From positions 1 to 34,672 of the forward strand of contig JBFICP010000004.1 of NCBI GenBank assembly GCA_041581935.1: a DNA stretch of 34,672 nt, in the 5' to 3' direction. Origin of the DNA: JAABYT01 sp041581935 (GTDB lineage: Bacteria > Pseudomonadota > Gammaproteobacteria > HK1). Positions 23,509-32,370 of the stretch are shown here, piece by piece. The position numbers and the translations under genes are program-made. A model generated the notes under the pieces. That model made no database searches. It had not been told where the DNA came from and saw only the letters and a list, made by a program, of their open reading frames with translations. How positions within the stretch are numbered: position 1 is the first letter of the stretch; each line of letters starts with the position of its first letter.

Positions 23509-26500
23509 GCCAAACGTTCGTACATCTTCACCTTCACACCGAGTACTCGCTGGTCGATGGGTTCGTGCGAATTCCCGCCCTGGTGGAGAGGTTGGCATCG
23601 ACAGGGATGCCATCGTGCGCGGTTACCGAGCAGAGCAATCTCTTCTCCCTGGTAAAATTCTACCGTGCCTCACTCTCAGCCGGGATCAAACCGATTATCG
23701 GTGTCGATCTCTGGATATCCGAAGATGAAGAGTTGGATCAACCCTCTCGGCTTGTCCTGCTCTGTCAGAACAATGTCGGATTCCGGTCCCTGTGTCGACT
23801 GGTAACTCGAAGTTACTACGAAGGCCAAGTCCGCGGTGTGCCGATGCTCAAGTCCGAGTGGCTCGAGGGCAATGTGAACGGACTGATTGCGCTCTCCGGC
23901 GGGGTGGCCGGTGATTTCGGACAGTTGCTTGTTGCCGGTAGAACCGATCTTGCGGAGCAGCGGTTGAAAAAGTGGTCGGCGCTGTTCCCGGATCGATACT
24001 ACATCGAACTGCAGCGAACCAGTCGCGAGTCCGAAGAATTCTACATTCAGGCAGCTATCGGTCTCGCATCCAGTCTGAATGTTCCGGTGGTCGCCACGAA
24101 CGATGTTCGCTTCCTCTCTTCCGAGGATTTCGAAGCGCACGAGGCCCGCGTATGCATTCACTCCGGGAGAGTGCTCGGGGATCCACGCCGCCCGAAGCTC
24201 TACAGCGAGCAACAATATCTGCGAACACACGATGAGATGGTGGCTCTTTTCGAAGATCTGCCGGAAGCCATCGAAAATTCCGTCGAAATTGCACTTCGCT
24301 GCAACGTAGAGCTCGATCTCGGCAGAGACTTGCTACCCGAATTTCCTATCCCGGCCGGCACAAATCTCGACGGTCATCTTATCGAGCAGTCGCGCGCTGG
24401 TTTGGATAAACGAATGATTCGGATTACGAAAACGATTTCCGACAACGTATCGGAACTGCGCACACGATACGAGCAGCGTCTTCAGCTCGAACTTGACGTC
24501 ATAACCAAGATGGGATTTTCCGGCTACTTCCTGATCGTGGCGGACTTCGTCCGCTGGTCACGTGAACAGGATATTCCCGTGGGGCCGGGTAGGGGATCGG
24601 GCACGGGCTCTCTGGTTGCCTATGCGCTTGGCATTACCGATCTCGATCCTATCGAGCACGATTTGCTTTTCGAACGCTTCCTCAATCCAGAGCGCATTTC
24701 GCTGCCGGATTTTGACATCGATTTCTGTATGAATGGCCGGGACAGGGTTATCGACTACGTCATACAGCGCTATAGACCCGAAGGACCGCAGGGAGAGCGC
24801 GTCGCGCAAATCATCACATTCGGGACCATGGCGGCAAAGGCGGTCGTAAGGGACGTGGGCAGGGTGCTCGGGCTTCCCTACGGCTTTGTCGATCAGCTTG
24901 CCAGCAGCATCCCGAATGAGCTGGGAATGACTCTGGAACGCGCACTCGCCGAGGAACCACTGAAGAGTCGTTACAGAAACGAAGAGGAAGTGCGCACGCT
25001 GATGGATCTTGCGCGCAAGCTCGAGGGGTTGGCGCGAAACGCCGGAATGCATGCCGCGGGCGTCGTTATCGCCCCGTCGGCATTGACGAACTTCATGCCG
25101 CTGTATTGTGAGCAGAATTCGGGCACTTTGCTTACTCAACTCGACAAAAATGATGTCGAAGCCATGGGCCTGGTGAAGTTCGATTTTCTTGGATTGCGCA
25201 CCTTGACGATCATCGACAGTGCGTTGCGTACCATCAATGCGCGTCGCCAATCCGAAGGCCAGCCGGCTCTCGATATCGGCGCCATCCCGACCGACGATAC
25301 GCTGACCTTTGAGCTGATCAAAAAAGGCGCCACTACGGCGGTATTCCAGCTCGAATCGCGGGGCATGAAAGATTTGATTCGCCGCCTACAGCCGGACCGA
25401 TTTGCCGACATCGTTGCCCTGGTAGCACTTTTCAGGCCGGGACCGTTGCAGTCCGGCATGGTGGAGGATTTCATCAATCGTAAGCAGGGGCGAGCGGCGG
25501 TGGAATATCTTCACGCGGAGGTGGCCCATGTTCTCGAGCCGACCTATGGCGTCATCCTGTACCAGGAACAGGTAATGAAAATCGCCCAGGTGCTGGCTGG
25601 CTACACGCTCGGCGGGGCTGATATTTTGCGCAGTGCCATGGGGAAGAAAAAGCCGGAGGAAATGGCCAAGCAGCGTGAGGTCTTCGTCGATGGAGCAACC
25701 GCTCGCGGTGTCGATAAAGGCACGGCGACTTACATTTTCGATCTCATGGAGAAGTTCGCGGGTTACGGCTTCAACAAAGCCCATTCCACCGGATACGCAC
25801 TCATCACTTATCAAACAGCCTGGCTCAAGTCGCACTATCCGGCGGCATTCATGGCTGCGGTGCTATCGGCCGATATGGACAACACCGATAAAGTCGTTAC
25901 CTTGATAGAAGAAACGCGCGCGCTCGACCTGACACTTTTACCACCGGATATAAACAGATGTGCATTCGCGTTCACCGTAGAAAGCGATACCGCGATTCGA
26001 TACGGCCTCGGCGCTGTCAAAGGTGCCGGCGAAGCTGCAATTGAATCCATCATTGCAGAGCGCGATAGCAACGGCTCGTTCGAGGATCTGTTCGATTTTT
26101 GTCGACGGATCGATACTCGGAAGGCGAATCGTCGTGTCATTGAGGCTCTCATCCGCTCGGGAGCGCTGGACGATTTGGGCCCCGGACGATCGACCATGAT
26201 GGCTTCACTCACGCTCGCGCTCCAGACGGCAGAGCAGCACGGTCGCGACGTATCGACCGGTCAGAATGATTTGTTCGGTGGTGCCGTAATCATGAGCGAA
26301 GTCGAGAACCGATTCAGCAGCGCACCGGAGTGGAGCGACGAGGAGCGTCTGGCGGGTGAAAAAATGTCACTCGGGCTGTATTTGTCAGGTCATCCGATCA
26401 CCCGGTTCGAGGCGGAGCTCGACTGTTTTACCAGCGTGAGGCTTTCAGATCTGCGAGCAAAAAGCGGGGAGATTCAGGTGGTTGCCGGGCTCGTGGTCGG

Positions 26501-26972
26501 CATCAGAAAGCTCAACAGCCGGGCGGGCCGCATGGCTGTGATAACCCTTGACGACCGCACGGCCCGCATGGATGCCGTCGTCTACTCCGATTTGTACAGT
26601 GCGCATCACGACCTGCTCGTCAAGGATAAGCTTCTGGTCCTGGAAGGAGAGGTGGGAGTCGACGATTTTTCGGGTGAATGTTCGATGACGGTGCAAAAGC
26701 TCAGCGATCTGGATACCGCCCGCGAGACGTTTGCGCGAAATGTCGTCATCCGTCTGGGCGAGGAGCGGGTCGGCAACGGTGTTCTGGATGAAATTCGTAA
26801 TGCCGTTAGCGTACATCGCGACGGTCGGACCCTGTTGTGTATCGATTATCTGAGATCCGACGCGAGGGTTCGTCTGCCGCTCGGCGAGCAATGGCGCGTA
26901 CACCCGACACAGGATCTTCTGAAACGGCTCGGCGATCTCGTCGGTCCGGAAAGCATCGACGTGGAATATTAA
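23505..26972 (+). CDS. dnaE: DNA polymerase III alpha subunit
   Basis: A 1155-residue replicative polymerase (E. coli 1160). N-terminal PHP domain with HLHLHTEYS (7-15); palm with GPGRGSGTGSLVAYALGI and the catalytic pair in LPDFDIDFCMNGRDRV near 401-406; the third Asp in GLVKFDFLGL near 558; fingers and tandem helix-hairpin-helix with GYGFNKAHSTGYALITYQTA. A beta-clamp-binding motif QNDLFG lies near 920 and an OB-fold at about 985-1070 (VVAGLVVGIRKLN and on). The ATG overlaps the rnhB TGA; the open frame extends 28 codons upstream in rnhB without conservation. The epsilon proofreading subunit is encoded elsewhere or could relate to the gene at base 1, though linkage does not suggest it. Confidence 0.98.
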   Translation: MSQTFVHLHLHTEYSLVDGFVRIPALVERLASTGMPSCAVTEQSNLFSLVKFYRASLSAGIKPIIGVDLWISEDEELDQPSRLVLLCQNNVGFRSLCRLVTRSYYEGQVRGVPMLKSEWLEGNVNGLIALSGGVAGDFGQLLVAGRTDLAEQRLKKWSALFPDRYYIELQRTSRESEEFYIQAAIGLASSLNVPVVATNDVRFLSSEDFEAHEARVCIHSGRVLGDPRRPKLYSEQQYLRTHDEMVALFEDLPEAIENSVEIALRCNVELDLGRDLLPEFPIPAGTNLDGHLIEQSRAGLDKRMIRITKTISDNVSELRTRYEQRLQLELDVITKMGFSGYFLIVADFVRWSREQDIPVGPGRGSGTGSLVAYALGITDLDPIEHDLLFERFLNPERISLPDFDIDFCMNGRDRVIDYVIQRYRPEGPQGERVAQIITFGTMAAKAVVRDVGRVLGLPYGFVDQLASSIPNELGMTLERALAEEPLKSRYRNEEEVRTLMDLARKLEGLARNAGMHAAGVVIAPSALTNFMPLYCEQNSGTLLTQLDKNDVEAMGLVKFDFLGLRTLTIIDSALRTINARRQSEGQPALDIGAIPTDDTLTFELIKKGATTAVFQLESRGMKDLIRRLQPDRFADIVALVALFRPGPLQSGMVEDFINRKQGRAAVEYLHAEVAHVLEPTYGVILYQEQVMKIAQVLAGYTLGGADILRSAMGKKKPEEMAKQREVFVDGATARGVDKGTATYIFDLMEKFAGYGFNKAHSTGYALITYQTAWLKSHYPAAFMAAVLSADMDNTDKVVTLIEETRALDLTLLPPDINRCAFAFTVESDTAIRYGLGAVKGAGEAAIESIIAERDSNGSFEDLFDFCRRIDTRKANRRVIEALIRSGALDDLGPGRSTMMASLTLALQTAEQHGRDVSTGQNDLFGGAVIMSEVENRFSSAPEWSDEERLAGEKMSLGLYLSGHPITRFEAELDCFTSVRLSDLRAKSGEIQVVAGLVVGIRKLNSRAGRMAVITLDDRTARMDAVVYSDLYSAHHDLLVKDKLLVLEGEVGVDDFSGECSMTVQKLSDLDTARETFARNVVIRLGEERVGNGVLDEIRNAVSVHRDGRTLLCIDYLRSDARVRLPLGEQWRVHPTQDLLKRLGDLVGPESIDVEY

Positions 26973-27056
26973 TCGGGCGAACGCAAAATTTGGATCGGCT
27001 TGTAACTGGCCGAACTAACCGCTAAGTTTTCCTGGTGACTGTCGACATCCGATTTC

Positions 27057-28013
27057 ATGAATCTCAATTTTCTCGATTTCGAACAACCCATTGCCGACCT
27101 CGAGGCCAAAATCGAGGAATTGCGCCACGTCGGCGACGATTCCGAAATCAATATCGGTGAGGAAATCGACCGTCTGCAGGCCAAAAGCCGGGACCTGACC
27201 AAGTCGATTTTCTCCAATCTCAGTGCCTGGCAAATCGCGCAGCTCGCACGCCACCCTCAAAGGCCGTATGCCCTCGACTACATCGACGGACTGATGAGCG
27301 AATTCGTGGAGCTTCACGGGGACCGTAGCTTCGCCGACGATCCCGCCCTGATCGGAGGCATGGGTCGGTTGGATGGGCGGCCGGTCATGATCATCGGCCA
27401 CCAGAAGGGGCGCACCACCAAGGAAAAGCTGGATCGTAATTTCGGAATGCCCCGGCCGGAAGGCTATCGCAAGGCGCTGCGCCTGATGTTGATGGCGGAG
27501 AAGTTCCGTATACCGATACTGACTTTCATCGATACCCCTGGCGCGTATCCCGGCGTCGGCGCGGAAGAGCGCGGGCAGAGCGAAGCCATCGCGCGCAATC
27601 TCTATGTGATGGCACGGTTGCGAACGCCGATTATCTGCTCGGTGATCGGTGAAGGTGGCTCGGGCGGCGCGCTGGCCATTGGAGTCGGCGATCGCGTACT
27701 GATGCTCGAGTACAGCACCTACTCGGTCATTTCCCCGGAAGGTTGCGCGTCGATTCTCTGGAAAAGCGCCGAGAAGGCCGCCGAAGCGGCCGAAGCCATG
27801 GGCATTACCTCCAAGCGGCTCAAGGAACTCGATCTCATCGACAGAATCATCGACGAGCCACTCGGCGGCGCGCACCGGAACATCCAGGACACGACGTCAC
27901 GCATCAAGGCTGCGTTGCAGGAAGAGCTCGCTGCCCTTGATGGCATCGATCCGGACGAGCTGATCGAGATGCGCTACAAGCGGATACAAGGGTTCGGCCG
28001 GTTTCGTGAGTGA
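27057..28013 (+). CDS. accA: Acetyl-CoA carboxylase carboxyltransferase subunit alpha
   Basis: A 318-residue subunit (E. coli 319) that with AccD transfers the carboxyl group from biotin-BCCP to acetyl-CoA, giving malonyl-CoA. Motifs are the N-terminal coiled segment FLDFEQPIADLEAKIEEL, RPYALDYIDGL, GHQKGR, FGMPRPEGYRKALRLM, FIDTPGAYPG, and the oxyanion/CoA-binding GEGGSGGALAIGVGD with SVISPEGCASILWK. It follows dnaE after an 84-base spacer with no strong terminator or promoter that I can identify. Its last codons overlap a DUF2203 gene by 8 bases. dnaE-accA adjacency is conserved in gammaproteobacteria. Confidence 0.97.
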   Translation: MNLNFLDFEQPIADLEAKIEELRHVGDDSEINIGEEIDRLQAKSRDLTKSIFSNLSAWQIAQLARHPQRPYALDYIDGLMSEFVELHGDRSFADDPALIGGMGRLDGRPVMIIGHQKGRTTKEKLDRNFGMPRPEGYRKALRLMLMAEKFRIPILTFIDTPGAYPGVGAEERGQSEAIARNLYVMARLRTPIICSVIGEGGSGGALAIGVGDRVLMLEYSTYSVISPEGCASILWKSAEKAAEAAEAMGITSKRLKELDLIDRIIDEPLGGAHRNIQDTTSRIKAALQEELAALDGIDPDELIEMRYKRIQGFGRFRE

Positions 28014-28446
28014 TCGGCGCGCCAGGCGCTACTTCAGCGTCGCACAGGCCAACGCGATGATCGACGAGCTCGAACGCGTATTCGGCCGTATGCGGCAGAT
28101 GCAGACTCAGGTGCGAACGGTCTACGCACGCCTCGAAGTGCTCGGGTGTGCACCTGCCGGTGACGATTTCGATCCCGCGCCTCCCGGCGCGCGTCCCGAG
28201 GTGATTAACGACCTGTCGACGCTAAAGACGCTCATCGACGCAATCAAGACCGAGGTAAAAGCGCTCGCCGATGCCGGCTGCGAGGTCAAAAATATCGAAG
28301 ATGGGATTGTCGATTGGTACGCGAGCAGGGGCGAGCGTGAGGTGCTGCTATGCTGGAAGCTGGGCGAGAAAGAAGTGCGTTACTGGCACGATGTGGATAC
28401 CGGGTTCGCCGGACGGCGCCCGCTATCAGAGCTTTACGAGGACTGA
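28006..28446 (+). CDS. DUF2203 family protein
   Basis: A 146-residue soluble protein. The N-terminus YFSVAQANAMIDELERVFGR matches the YFTxEEANxLL opening of DUF2203 proteins, followed by a long helix and the strongly conserved C-terminal block EVKNIEDGIVDWYASRGERE, VLLCWKLGEKEVRYWHD and TGFAGRRPL. The family has no established function. The GTG start at 28006 overlaps the accA stop by 8 bases, so translation is probably coupled to accA. The residues WKLGE and WHD are the most invariant-looking part and could form a binding site, but this is a guess. It converges on the GAF gene, whose stop lies 18 bases away. Confidence 0.82.
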   Translation: MSDRRARRYFSVAQANAMIDELERVFGRMRQMQTQVRTVYARLEVLGCAPAGDDFDPAPPGARPEVINDLSTLKTLIDAIKTEVKALADAGCEVKNIEDGIVDWYASRGEREVLLCWKLGEKEVRYWHDVDTGFAGRRPLSELYED

Positions 28447-28464
28447 AGGGGCCTCGGCGCGATA

Positions 28465-29073
28465 CTATTTTTTGCTCTGATTCTGCTGGATGACCGTATA
28501 CAGAAGCTCGCCCGAGAATCGGCACATGAGCGTGAGGAGGGTCTGGTCCCCGACGCTGAATAGCTTGTCGTCTCTCTTGTTGAGCATCTCGATGACGCCG
28601 AGCACGCGTCCGCCGCCGATTATCGGTGCCGCCAGCACGGATTGGGTCTTGAACCCGAGCTCGCGGTCCAGCGCGGGGTAAAATCGATCGTCGGCCTGGG
28701 CGTCGTTGACGATGGTCGCACGGCGATTTTTCGCCACCCAACCTGCAATTCCTTCGCCCGGCGGAAGCCGCTGCCACGCGAGCTGGTCCTTTTGCGCCTC
28801 GCCGTGGGTAATGACGAACACGAGCTCGTTCGTGTCCTCGTCGAGCACCAGCAGCGAGCCGTCGCTGGCATTGATGGTCTGCAGCGCATTGGCGAGCACG
28901 CCGGACAGGAGCTCCATGAGCTCGGCTTCCGGAAGCGGCTGCTCGACCGCCTCCATCAGATTCTGCATGGAGTCGATGAAGGTGCGCAGTGAACGTATTT
29001 CCGCGCGAAGCTCCGCGTTCTCGGACTCGATCTGGGCAATCTCGTCGTGAACCTGTTCGTCCGATTCGCTCAT
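28465..29073 (-). CDS. Coiled-coil GAF-domain protein, paralogue B
   Basis: A 202-residue protein. An N-terminal coiled coil (about 5-45, EIAQIESENAELRAEIRSL) leads into one GAF domain (about 55-195) with DGSLLVLDEDTNELVFV, GIAGWVAKNRRATIVND, DDRFYP, and LGVIEMLNKRDDKLFSVGDQ, which resembles the NKFDE motif of ligand-binding GAF domains. No output domain (GGDEF, HD, kinase, HTH) follows; the protein ends shortly after LMCRFSGELLYTVI. The ATG at 29073 is used; an upstream TTG exists. It lies 24 bases downstream of paralogue A on the same strand, and the two are clearly homologous over their whole length. The ligand and partner are unknown; a small-molecule or redox-sensing adaptor is a reasonable inference. 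Confidence 0.8.
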   Translation of the reverse strand: MSESDEQVHDEIAQIESENAELRAEIRSLRTFIDSMQNLMEAVEQPLPEAELMELLSGVLANALQTINASDGSLLVLDEDTNELVFVITHGEAQKDQLAWQRLPPGEGIAGWVAKNRRATIVNDAQADDRFYPALDRELGFKTQSVLAAPIIGGGRVLGVIEMLNKRDDKLFSVGDQTLLTLMCRFSGELLYTVIQQNQSKK

Positions 29074-29097
29074 TGGTTTTACCCGAATGCGGCTCAA

Positions 29098-29739
29098 TTA
29101 TGCCTGTTCCACGCGTCTCATGCTCTGAGTGAGCTCGGCTTCCGAAATGATGCCGTGCAGCAGCTCGCCGGCGAACCGGCACATCAACGCCATCAAGGTC
29201 AGATTCCCGGTGCTGAAGAGCTTGCCATCGCGCTTGTTGACCACCTCTACGACGCCAAGCAGGCGCTTGCCACCGAGCAGCGGGGCCGCCATCAGCGAAT
29301 TCGTGCGGTAATCGAGCTCCACGTCCAGCTCGGGATAAAAGCGCTCGTCGGCGGGCACGTTGTTGACCGTGGTGCCGCGCCGGTTCTCGGCAACCCATCC
29401 GGCGATACCACGCCCAGCAGGCAGGCGCCGCCCGACGAGGCTGCGCTTCGTCGACTCACCCTGCACGAGCACGAATACCAGCTCACCGGTTTCCTCATCG
29501 GGCACCAGCAGCGATCCGTCCTTTGCACCGATGGCGCGTATCGCGCTGTCCAACACCTGCGCGAGCAGCACCAGCACTTCTGATTCCCGCTGGGGACTTT
29601 CGACGGCTTCCATGAGCTTGCCCATGCATTCCATGAACTCCCTGAGTCCGCCCGCCTCCTGCTCGAGGACGAGGTTTTCTCCGCGCAGTTGCTCGAGGCG
29701 CCCGATACTGTCTTGTTCCTTGAGTGGTGTCTCGGTCAT
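29098..29739 (-). CDS. Coiled-coil GAF-domain protein, paralogue A
   Basis: A 213-residue protein and the first gene of the tandem pair. An N-terminal coiled coil (SIGRLEQLRGENLVLEQEA, about 11-50) precedes a GAF domain (about 57-200) with DGSLLVPDEETGELVFV, GIAGWVAENRRGTTVNN, DERFYPELD and LGVVEVVNKRDGKLFSTGN. The shared LMCRF(A/S)GELL ending includes a Cys conserved in both paralogues. The ATG at 29739 (MTETPLKEQDSIG) is chosen because the upstream 48 codons of open frame are low-complexity and unlike paralogue B. No output domain is present. The pair may form homo- or heterodimers through the coiled coil. The position of B's NKFDE-like final Asp is Asn here, so ligand properties may differ. 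Confidence 0.78.
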   Translation of the reverse strand: MTETPLKEQDSIGRLEQLRGENLVLEQEAGGLREFMECMGKLMEAVESPQRESEVLVLLAQVLDSAIRAIGAKDGSLLVPDEETGELVFVLVQGESTKRSLVGRRLPAGRGIAGWVAENRRGTTVNNVPADERFYPELDVELDYRTNSLMAAPLLGGKRLLGVVEVVNKRDGKLFSTGNLTLMALMCRFAGELLHGIISEAELTQSMRRVEQA

Positions 29740-30122
29740 TCGGGATTCTTTGCTCCAGGGAGGGTGTTCCTGACGGGCGGGCCCCGGGGCCATGGCTCCG
29801 TGAGCGGCGCGCGCAGCGCCAAAGCCGCTGCCCGTCGGGCCGTGGTCGTCTGGTCCGTTGGTCTCGAAATCAATAGGATGCATCAGATTATGGCGTGCAA
29901 ATCAGGCCTCTGTCAGGGGCCTATCTTCCGGACTGTGACCCACTACCCGACTTGCGCTCCGGGACGGGTGTTTCGGGACACGGTGCCGGCGATTCGGGCC
30001 GGCTATCGACCTCGGCGGGGCATCGAGGGTAGGCTTTGCCGAAGCCGGATAGCCGAATCACCGGGGTCAGCGCGGGCCTCAGGGGATGCCGTTCGGGGAC
30101 CTCGGCAGGAGCCCGGCAGCCA
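29740..30122. other. 383-bp divergent spacer between the GAF pair and ppsR
   Basis: No convincing gene lies here. It should contain the promoters for the minus-strand GAF pair and for ppsR, but I could not pick out either with confidence. A hairpin at 29904-29922 (AGGCCTC, loop TGTCA, GGGGCCT with one G-T wobble) has no T run. ppsA, the usual neighbour of ppsR, is not here. Confidence 0.5.
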
Positions 30123-30941
30123 ATGAAACGCAGCGTATTTTTCGTCTCCGACAGCACCGGCATTACCGCCGAGACCCTCGGTCACGCACTCCTCAGCCAG
30201 TTCGAGACTCTGGAGTTCGACGAGGCGACGATTCCCTTCGTCAGCGACGAGGACCAGGCGCGCGATGCGGCCGCTCGCATCAACGAGGCGGGGGCCGAGG
30301 ACGGCCGCCGACCCATCGTGTTCAGCACGCTGGCCAATCCGCGCCTGAACGATATTCTGCGCGAGAGCGAAGCGCTGATTCTGGACTTTTTCAGTGCCTT
30401 CGTGCGCCCCCTGGAAATCGAGTTGAACCGCGGGTCCTCACACGCCACCGGTCGCTTTCATGGACTCGTCGATCGCGCATCCTATGACGGTCGCATCGAG
30501 GCCATGGACTACGCGCTCGATCACGACGACGGGGGCGGTGTGCGTCACTACCGTGACGCCGACATCATCCTGGTGGGCGTGTCGCGATCCGGCAAGACCC
30601 CAACGTGCGTGTACCTCGCCTTGCAGTTCGGTATTCGCGCCGCGAACTACCCGATGACCGAGGACGACCTCGATGCCGGCAGTCTTCCGGGCATGCTGGT
30701 GCCGCATAAGGAACGCCTTTTCGGACTCACCATCGTGCCCGATCGCCTGCGCCAGATCCGCAGCGAGCGGCGGCCCAACAGCCGTTACGCATCGCTCAAC
30801 CGCTGCCGTAAGGAAGTCGCCGACGCGGAGTCCATTTTCCGGCGCGAAGGCGTACGCTTCATCGATACCAGCGGCAGCTCCATCGAGGAGATTGCCTCGA
30901 AGATTCTCCAGCAGACCGGACTGACGCGAAGGTCCTTTTGA
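30123..30941 (+). CDS. ppsR: PEP synthase regulatory kinase/pyrophosphorylase (DUF299)
   Basis: A 272-residue protein matching PpsR/YdiA. In E. coli this bifunctional enzyme inactivates PEP synthase by ADP-dependent Thr phosphorylation and reactivates it by Pi-dependent dephosphorylation. Visible marks are the N-terminus KRSVFFVSDSTGITAETLGH, the P-loop-like GVSRSGKTPTCVYLA near 151, NYPMTEDDL, LFGLTIVPDRLRQIRSERR and the C-terminal IDTSGSSIEEIA. The ATG at 30123 gives the family start; AGGAG is 11 bases upstream, rather far, and the open frame extends to 30036 without conservation. The target ppsA is usually adjacent but is absent from this window. The stop overlaps the tilS ATG (TGATG). Confidence 0.93.
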   Translation: MKRSVFFVSDSTGITAETLGHALLSQFETLEFDEATIPFVSDEDQARDAAARINEAGAEDGRRPIVFSTLANPRLNDILRESEALILDFFSAFVRPLEIELNRGSSHATGRFHGLVDRASYDGRIEAMDYALDHDDGGGVRHYRDADIILVGVSRSGKTPTCVYLALQFGIRAANYPMTEDDLDAGSLPGMLVPHKERLFGLTIVPDRLRQIRSERRPNSRYASLNRCRKEVADAESIFRREGVRFIDTSGSSIEEIASKILQQTGLTRRSF

Positions 30942-32338
30942 TGGTCAACGCCGGCACCGAGACATCAACTTCCCCGCGAGCCCAGCGACCGGCGAGCTCC
31001 GCGTTTTCGGCTGAGCATTTGGCCGTGGCGCTGGCGCGCCTGCCACCGGCTCGGCGCTTGCGGGTGGCATTCAGCGGCGGGGGGGACTCGCTCGCCCTGT
31101 TGCACGCCCTCGGCGAGCTACGCGAGCGACTTGCGCCAACGGCCATCGACGCGGTCCACGTTCATCACGGTTTGCATGAGTTCGCCGACGCATGGGTGGA
31201 CGACTGTCGTCGCATGTGCGCGCGCATCGAAGTGCCGCTCGAGGTGCTGTGGGTCGATGCCACCCCCGAGTGCGGAGAAAGTCCGGAGGCGGCCGCGCGC
31301 CGCGCACGGTACCAGGCGCTGACGGCGACCCTGCAGCCGCAGGAGGTGGTGTGCACGGCGCATCACCAGCGCGATCAGGCCGAAACCCTGCTGCTGCAGC
31401 TCGTTCGAGGTGCCGGGCCGGCGGGACTCGCCGGCATGCCGGCGCTCGCGACGCTCGGAAAGGGCTGGCTCGCGCGTCCGCTGTTGGACTGGAGTCCGGC
31501 GGATCTGCGTGCCTATCTGGAAGGTCGCGGGATCGCGTGGACGGAAGATCCGAGCAACGCCGATGCGCGCTTCGATCGCAATTTCCTGCGCCACGAAATC
31601 CTTCCGCGCATCGCGAAACGATGGCCCGGTGTCGAGCGCACGCTGGCGCGGGCCGCAGCTCACCAGGCCGACAGCGCAGCCGTGGGCGAGGCGCTCGCCG
31701 GCATCGATCTCGTCCAAGCAAGGGGGCCCTATGCGGGTACGCTGTCGGCTTCGGCGCTGAAGCGCCTGCCGGCGGCGCGTGCGCGCAACCTGCTGCGCGG
31801 CTGGCTCGCCGCTTGCGGCCTGCCGATGCCGCACGCCGCCCATGTCGAGCAGATTCTCGCGGCCCTGGTAATGGCCCGCGACGACGCCACACCGCTGGTG
31901 AGCTGGCCGGGCGCCGAGGTGCGCCGTCACCGGGATGCGCTGCATGCGTCGACCCCGTTGCCGGCCCACGATCCCGCCCGGATCATCGGCTGGGACCCGC
32001 GCCAGGCGCTCGCGCTACCCGACGGCGTGCTCGAAGCGCTCGCGGTCGAGGGCCGTGGCCTGAGCGTTGAGCGATGCCGACGGGCGCGCCTCGAGGTGCG
32101 ATTTCGCCACGGCGGAGAGCGCTTTCGGCCGGCCGGGCGGCGGCAATCGACGGCGCTCAAAAAGCTTCTGCAAGCGAGCGCCGTGCCGCCGTGGCTGCGA
32201 GACCGCATTCCGCTAATCTATGTCAATGACGAGCTCGCCGCGGTGGCGGGACTGTGGGTCGGAGAGGGCTTTGCGGTTGCCGATCGGAGCGCCGGCTGGG
32301 AGCTCCGATGGACGGCGTTGCGGGAACTGTTGCGCTGA
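30941..32338 (+). CDS. tilS: tRNA(Ile)-lysidine synthase
   Basis: A 465-residue ATP-dependent ligase (E. coli 432) that adds lysine to C34 of the CAU-anticodon tRNA, turning it from Met to Ile decoding; it is essential. The PP-loop AFSGGGDSLALLHAL (43-57) is seen; the usual SGGxDS has an extra Gly at the variable position. Next come VHVHHGL, CTAHHQRDQAETLLLQLVRG and FDRNFLRHEILP, then the C-terminal TilS domain with RHGGERFRPAGR, LKKLLQ, VPPWLRDRIPLIY and WVGEGFA. The start ATG overlaps the ppsR stop by one base. In E. coli tilS also sits just beyond accA, so this is conserved neighbourhood with ppsR and the GAF pair inserted. Confidence 0.96.
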   Translation: MVNAGTETSTSPRAQRPASSAFSAEHLAVALARLPPARRLRVAFSGGGDSLALLHALGELRERLAPTAIDAVHVHHGLHEFADAWVDDCRRMCARIEVPLEVLWVDATPECGESPEAAARRARYQALTATLQPQEVVCTAHHQRDQAETLLLQLVRGAGPAGLAGMPALATLGKGWLARPLLDWSPADLRAYLEGRGIAWTEDPSNADARFDRNFLRHEILPRIAKRWPGVERTLARAAAHQADSAAVGEALAGIDLVQARGPYAGTLSASALKRLPAARARNLLRGWLAACGLPMPHAAHVEQILAALVMARDDATPLVSWPGAEVRRHRDALHASTPLPAHDPARIIGWDPRQALALPDGVLEALAVEGRGLSVERCRRARLEVRFRHGGERFRPAGRRQSTALKKLLQASAVPPWLRDRIPLIYVNDELAAVAGLWVGEGFAVADRSAGWELRWTALRELLR

Positions 32339-32370
32339 AACCATTGGAAACGATTACGGGTCATACAGTC

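Noticed and set aside
29740..29883. 48-codon N-terminal extension of GAF paralogue A
   Set aside because: Pro/Gly/Ala-rich, absent from paralogue B, and the ATG at 29739 gives matching N-termini.
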